Translations under genes and position numbers: made by a program
DNA from: Bacilli bacterium
Lineage (GTDB): Bacteria > Bacillota_I > Bacilli_A > RF39 > UBA660
Direction of reading: 5' to 3'
Assembly: GCA_017484205.1 (NCBI GenBank)
Contig: JAFUTO010000034.1
Span: 1-58,410 of the forward strand
DNA: 58,410 nt
The notes under the pieces: model-generated
What the model saw: only the letters and a program-made list of their open reading frames with translations
The model's database searches: none
What the model was told of the DNA's origin: nothing
Shown here: one piece after another, positions 58,392-58,410 of the stretch
Layout of the letters: every line of letters begins with the position of its first letter
Position numbering within the stretch: the first letter of the stretch is position 1

Positions 58392-58410
58392 TGTCTTTCG
58401 CTCCAAAAAC

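Noticed and set aside
1..58410. Mycoplasma-type genetic code (TGA = Trp), suggested by extreme AT content
   Set aside because: TGA ends several genes exactly where the next begins (e.g. 6873-6875, 43303-43305), and Trp is encoded by TGG in conserved motifs. Standard code fits throughout.
1..58410. tRNA or rRNA genes
   Set aside because: No cloverleaf with TTCRANY-type T-loop or rRNA-like GC-rich block was noticed on either strand.

Overview
The window is chromosomal DNA from a very AT-rich, Gram-positive-type bacterium, most likely an uncultured gut member of the Bacilli (RF39/Erysipelotrichia-like; the lineage is an inference). Evidence: strong AGGAGG/GGTG ribosome-binding sites, a Bacillus-style dnaG-rpoD-trmK operon, YlbJ/YlbL, YlmH, YjcZ- and YqfQ-type proteins, ParE/ParC, a sufCBD operon under an Rrf2 regulator, and cell-wall polymer genes. 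TGA acts as a stop codon at several tight gene junctions, so the standard bacterial code applies and this is not a Mycoplasma-type code. Most genes have an extended -10 promoter (TGnTATAAT) sitting directly on the T-run of the previous gene's terminator.

Layout. 1-515: the tail of a large serine recombinase abuts a beheaded ftsW gene, so the window opens at the edge of an integrated element. 577-4246: small unknown membrane proteins, an HD-domain protein, a GNAT protein and trpS. 4325-7579: polysaccharide/teichoic-acid genes (TagF-like transferase, fused Wzz/BY-kinase, CpsB-type phosphatase). 7712-9910: a membrane-anchored polysaccharide deacetylase and a glucosaminidase-like wall enzyme. 10001-11443 and 27285-28990: two paralogous surface proteins that join a type IV prepilin N-terminus to BspA-like leucine-rich repeats; the first has a G7 run in its promoter spacer, the second carries a frameshift. 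12948-17432: a dinD-like gene and the rrf2-sufCBD operon. 17527-18180: decayed ORF6N and DUF1016 genes. 18277-21978: a DUF368 lipid-carrier translocase and an unknown secreted/membrane module. 22021-27181: a stand-alone structured RNA, then parE, a sugar-phosphate transferase and parC. 29053-37877: ylmH, an ftsW/rodA gene, a cyclophilin, argS, and dnaG-rpoD-trmK. 38639-45238: type IV pilus machinery (PilC, PilD, PilB and two minor pilins). 45298-48010: a pseudoknotted RNA and a nest of broken RhuM/ORF6N genes around one intact rhuM. 48055-53581: ylbJ, ylbL, mutS and a lipoprotein. 53592-56110: a GT8 glycosyltransferase and two tandem cassettes of stand-alone phage-toxin-type domains (PBECR-like and MuF C-terminal-like) behind an identical 125-bp leader. 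56228-58121: nusB, xseA, xseB.

Three systems stand out. (1) A pilus system whose likely subunits carry leucine-rich repeats, with signs of on/off switching. (2) A small family of type I toxin-antitoxin-like loci: three related antisense-type RNAs, two of them facing 27-residue hydrophobic peptides encoded on the other strand. One peptide promoter has a LexA-box-like palindrome exactly between its -35 and -10. (3) The tandem PBECR/MuF_C cassettes, which share promoter, GC hairpin and first eight codons but differ in the protein they express.

All assignments come from reading the sequence. No database search or folding program was run.
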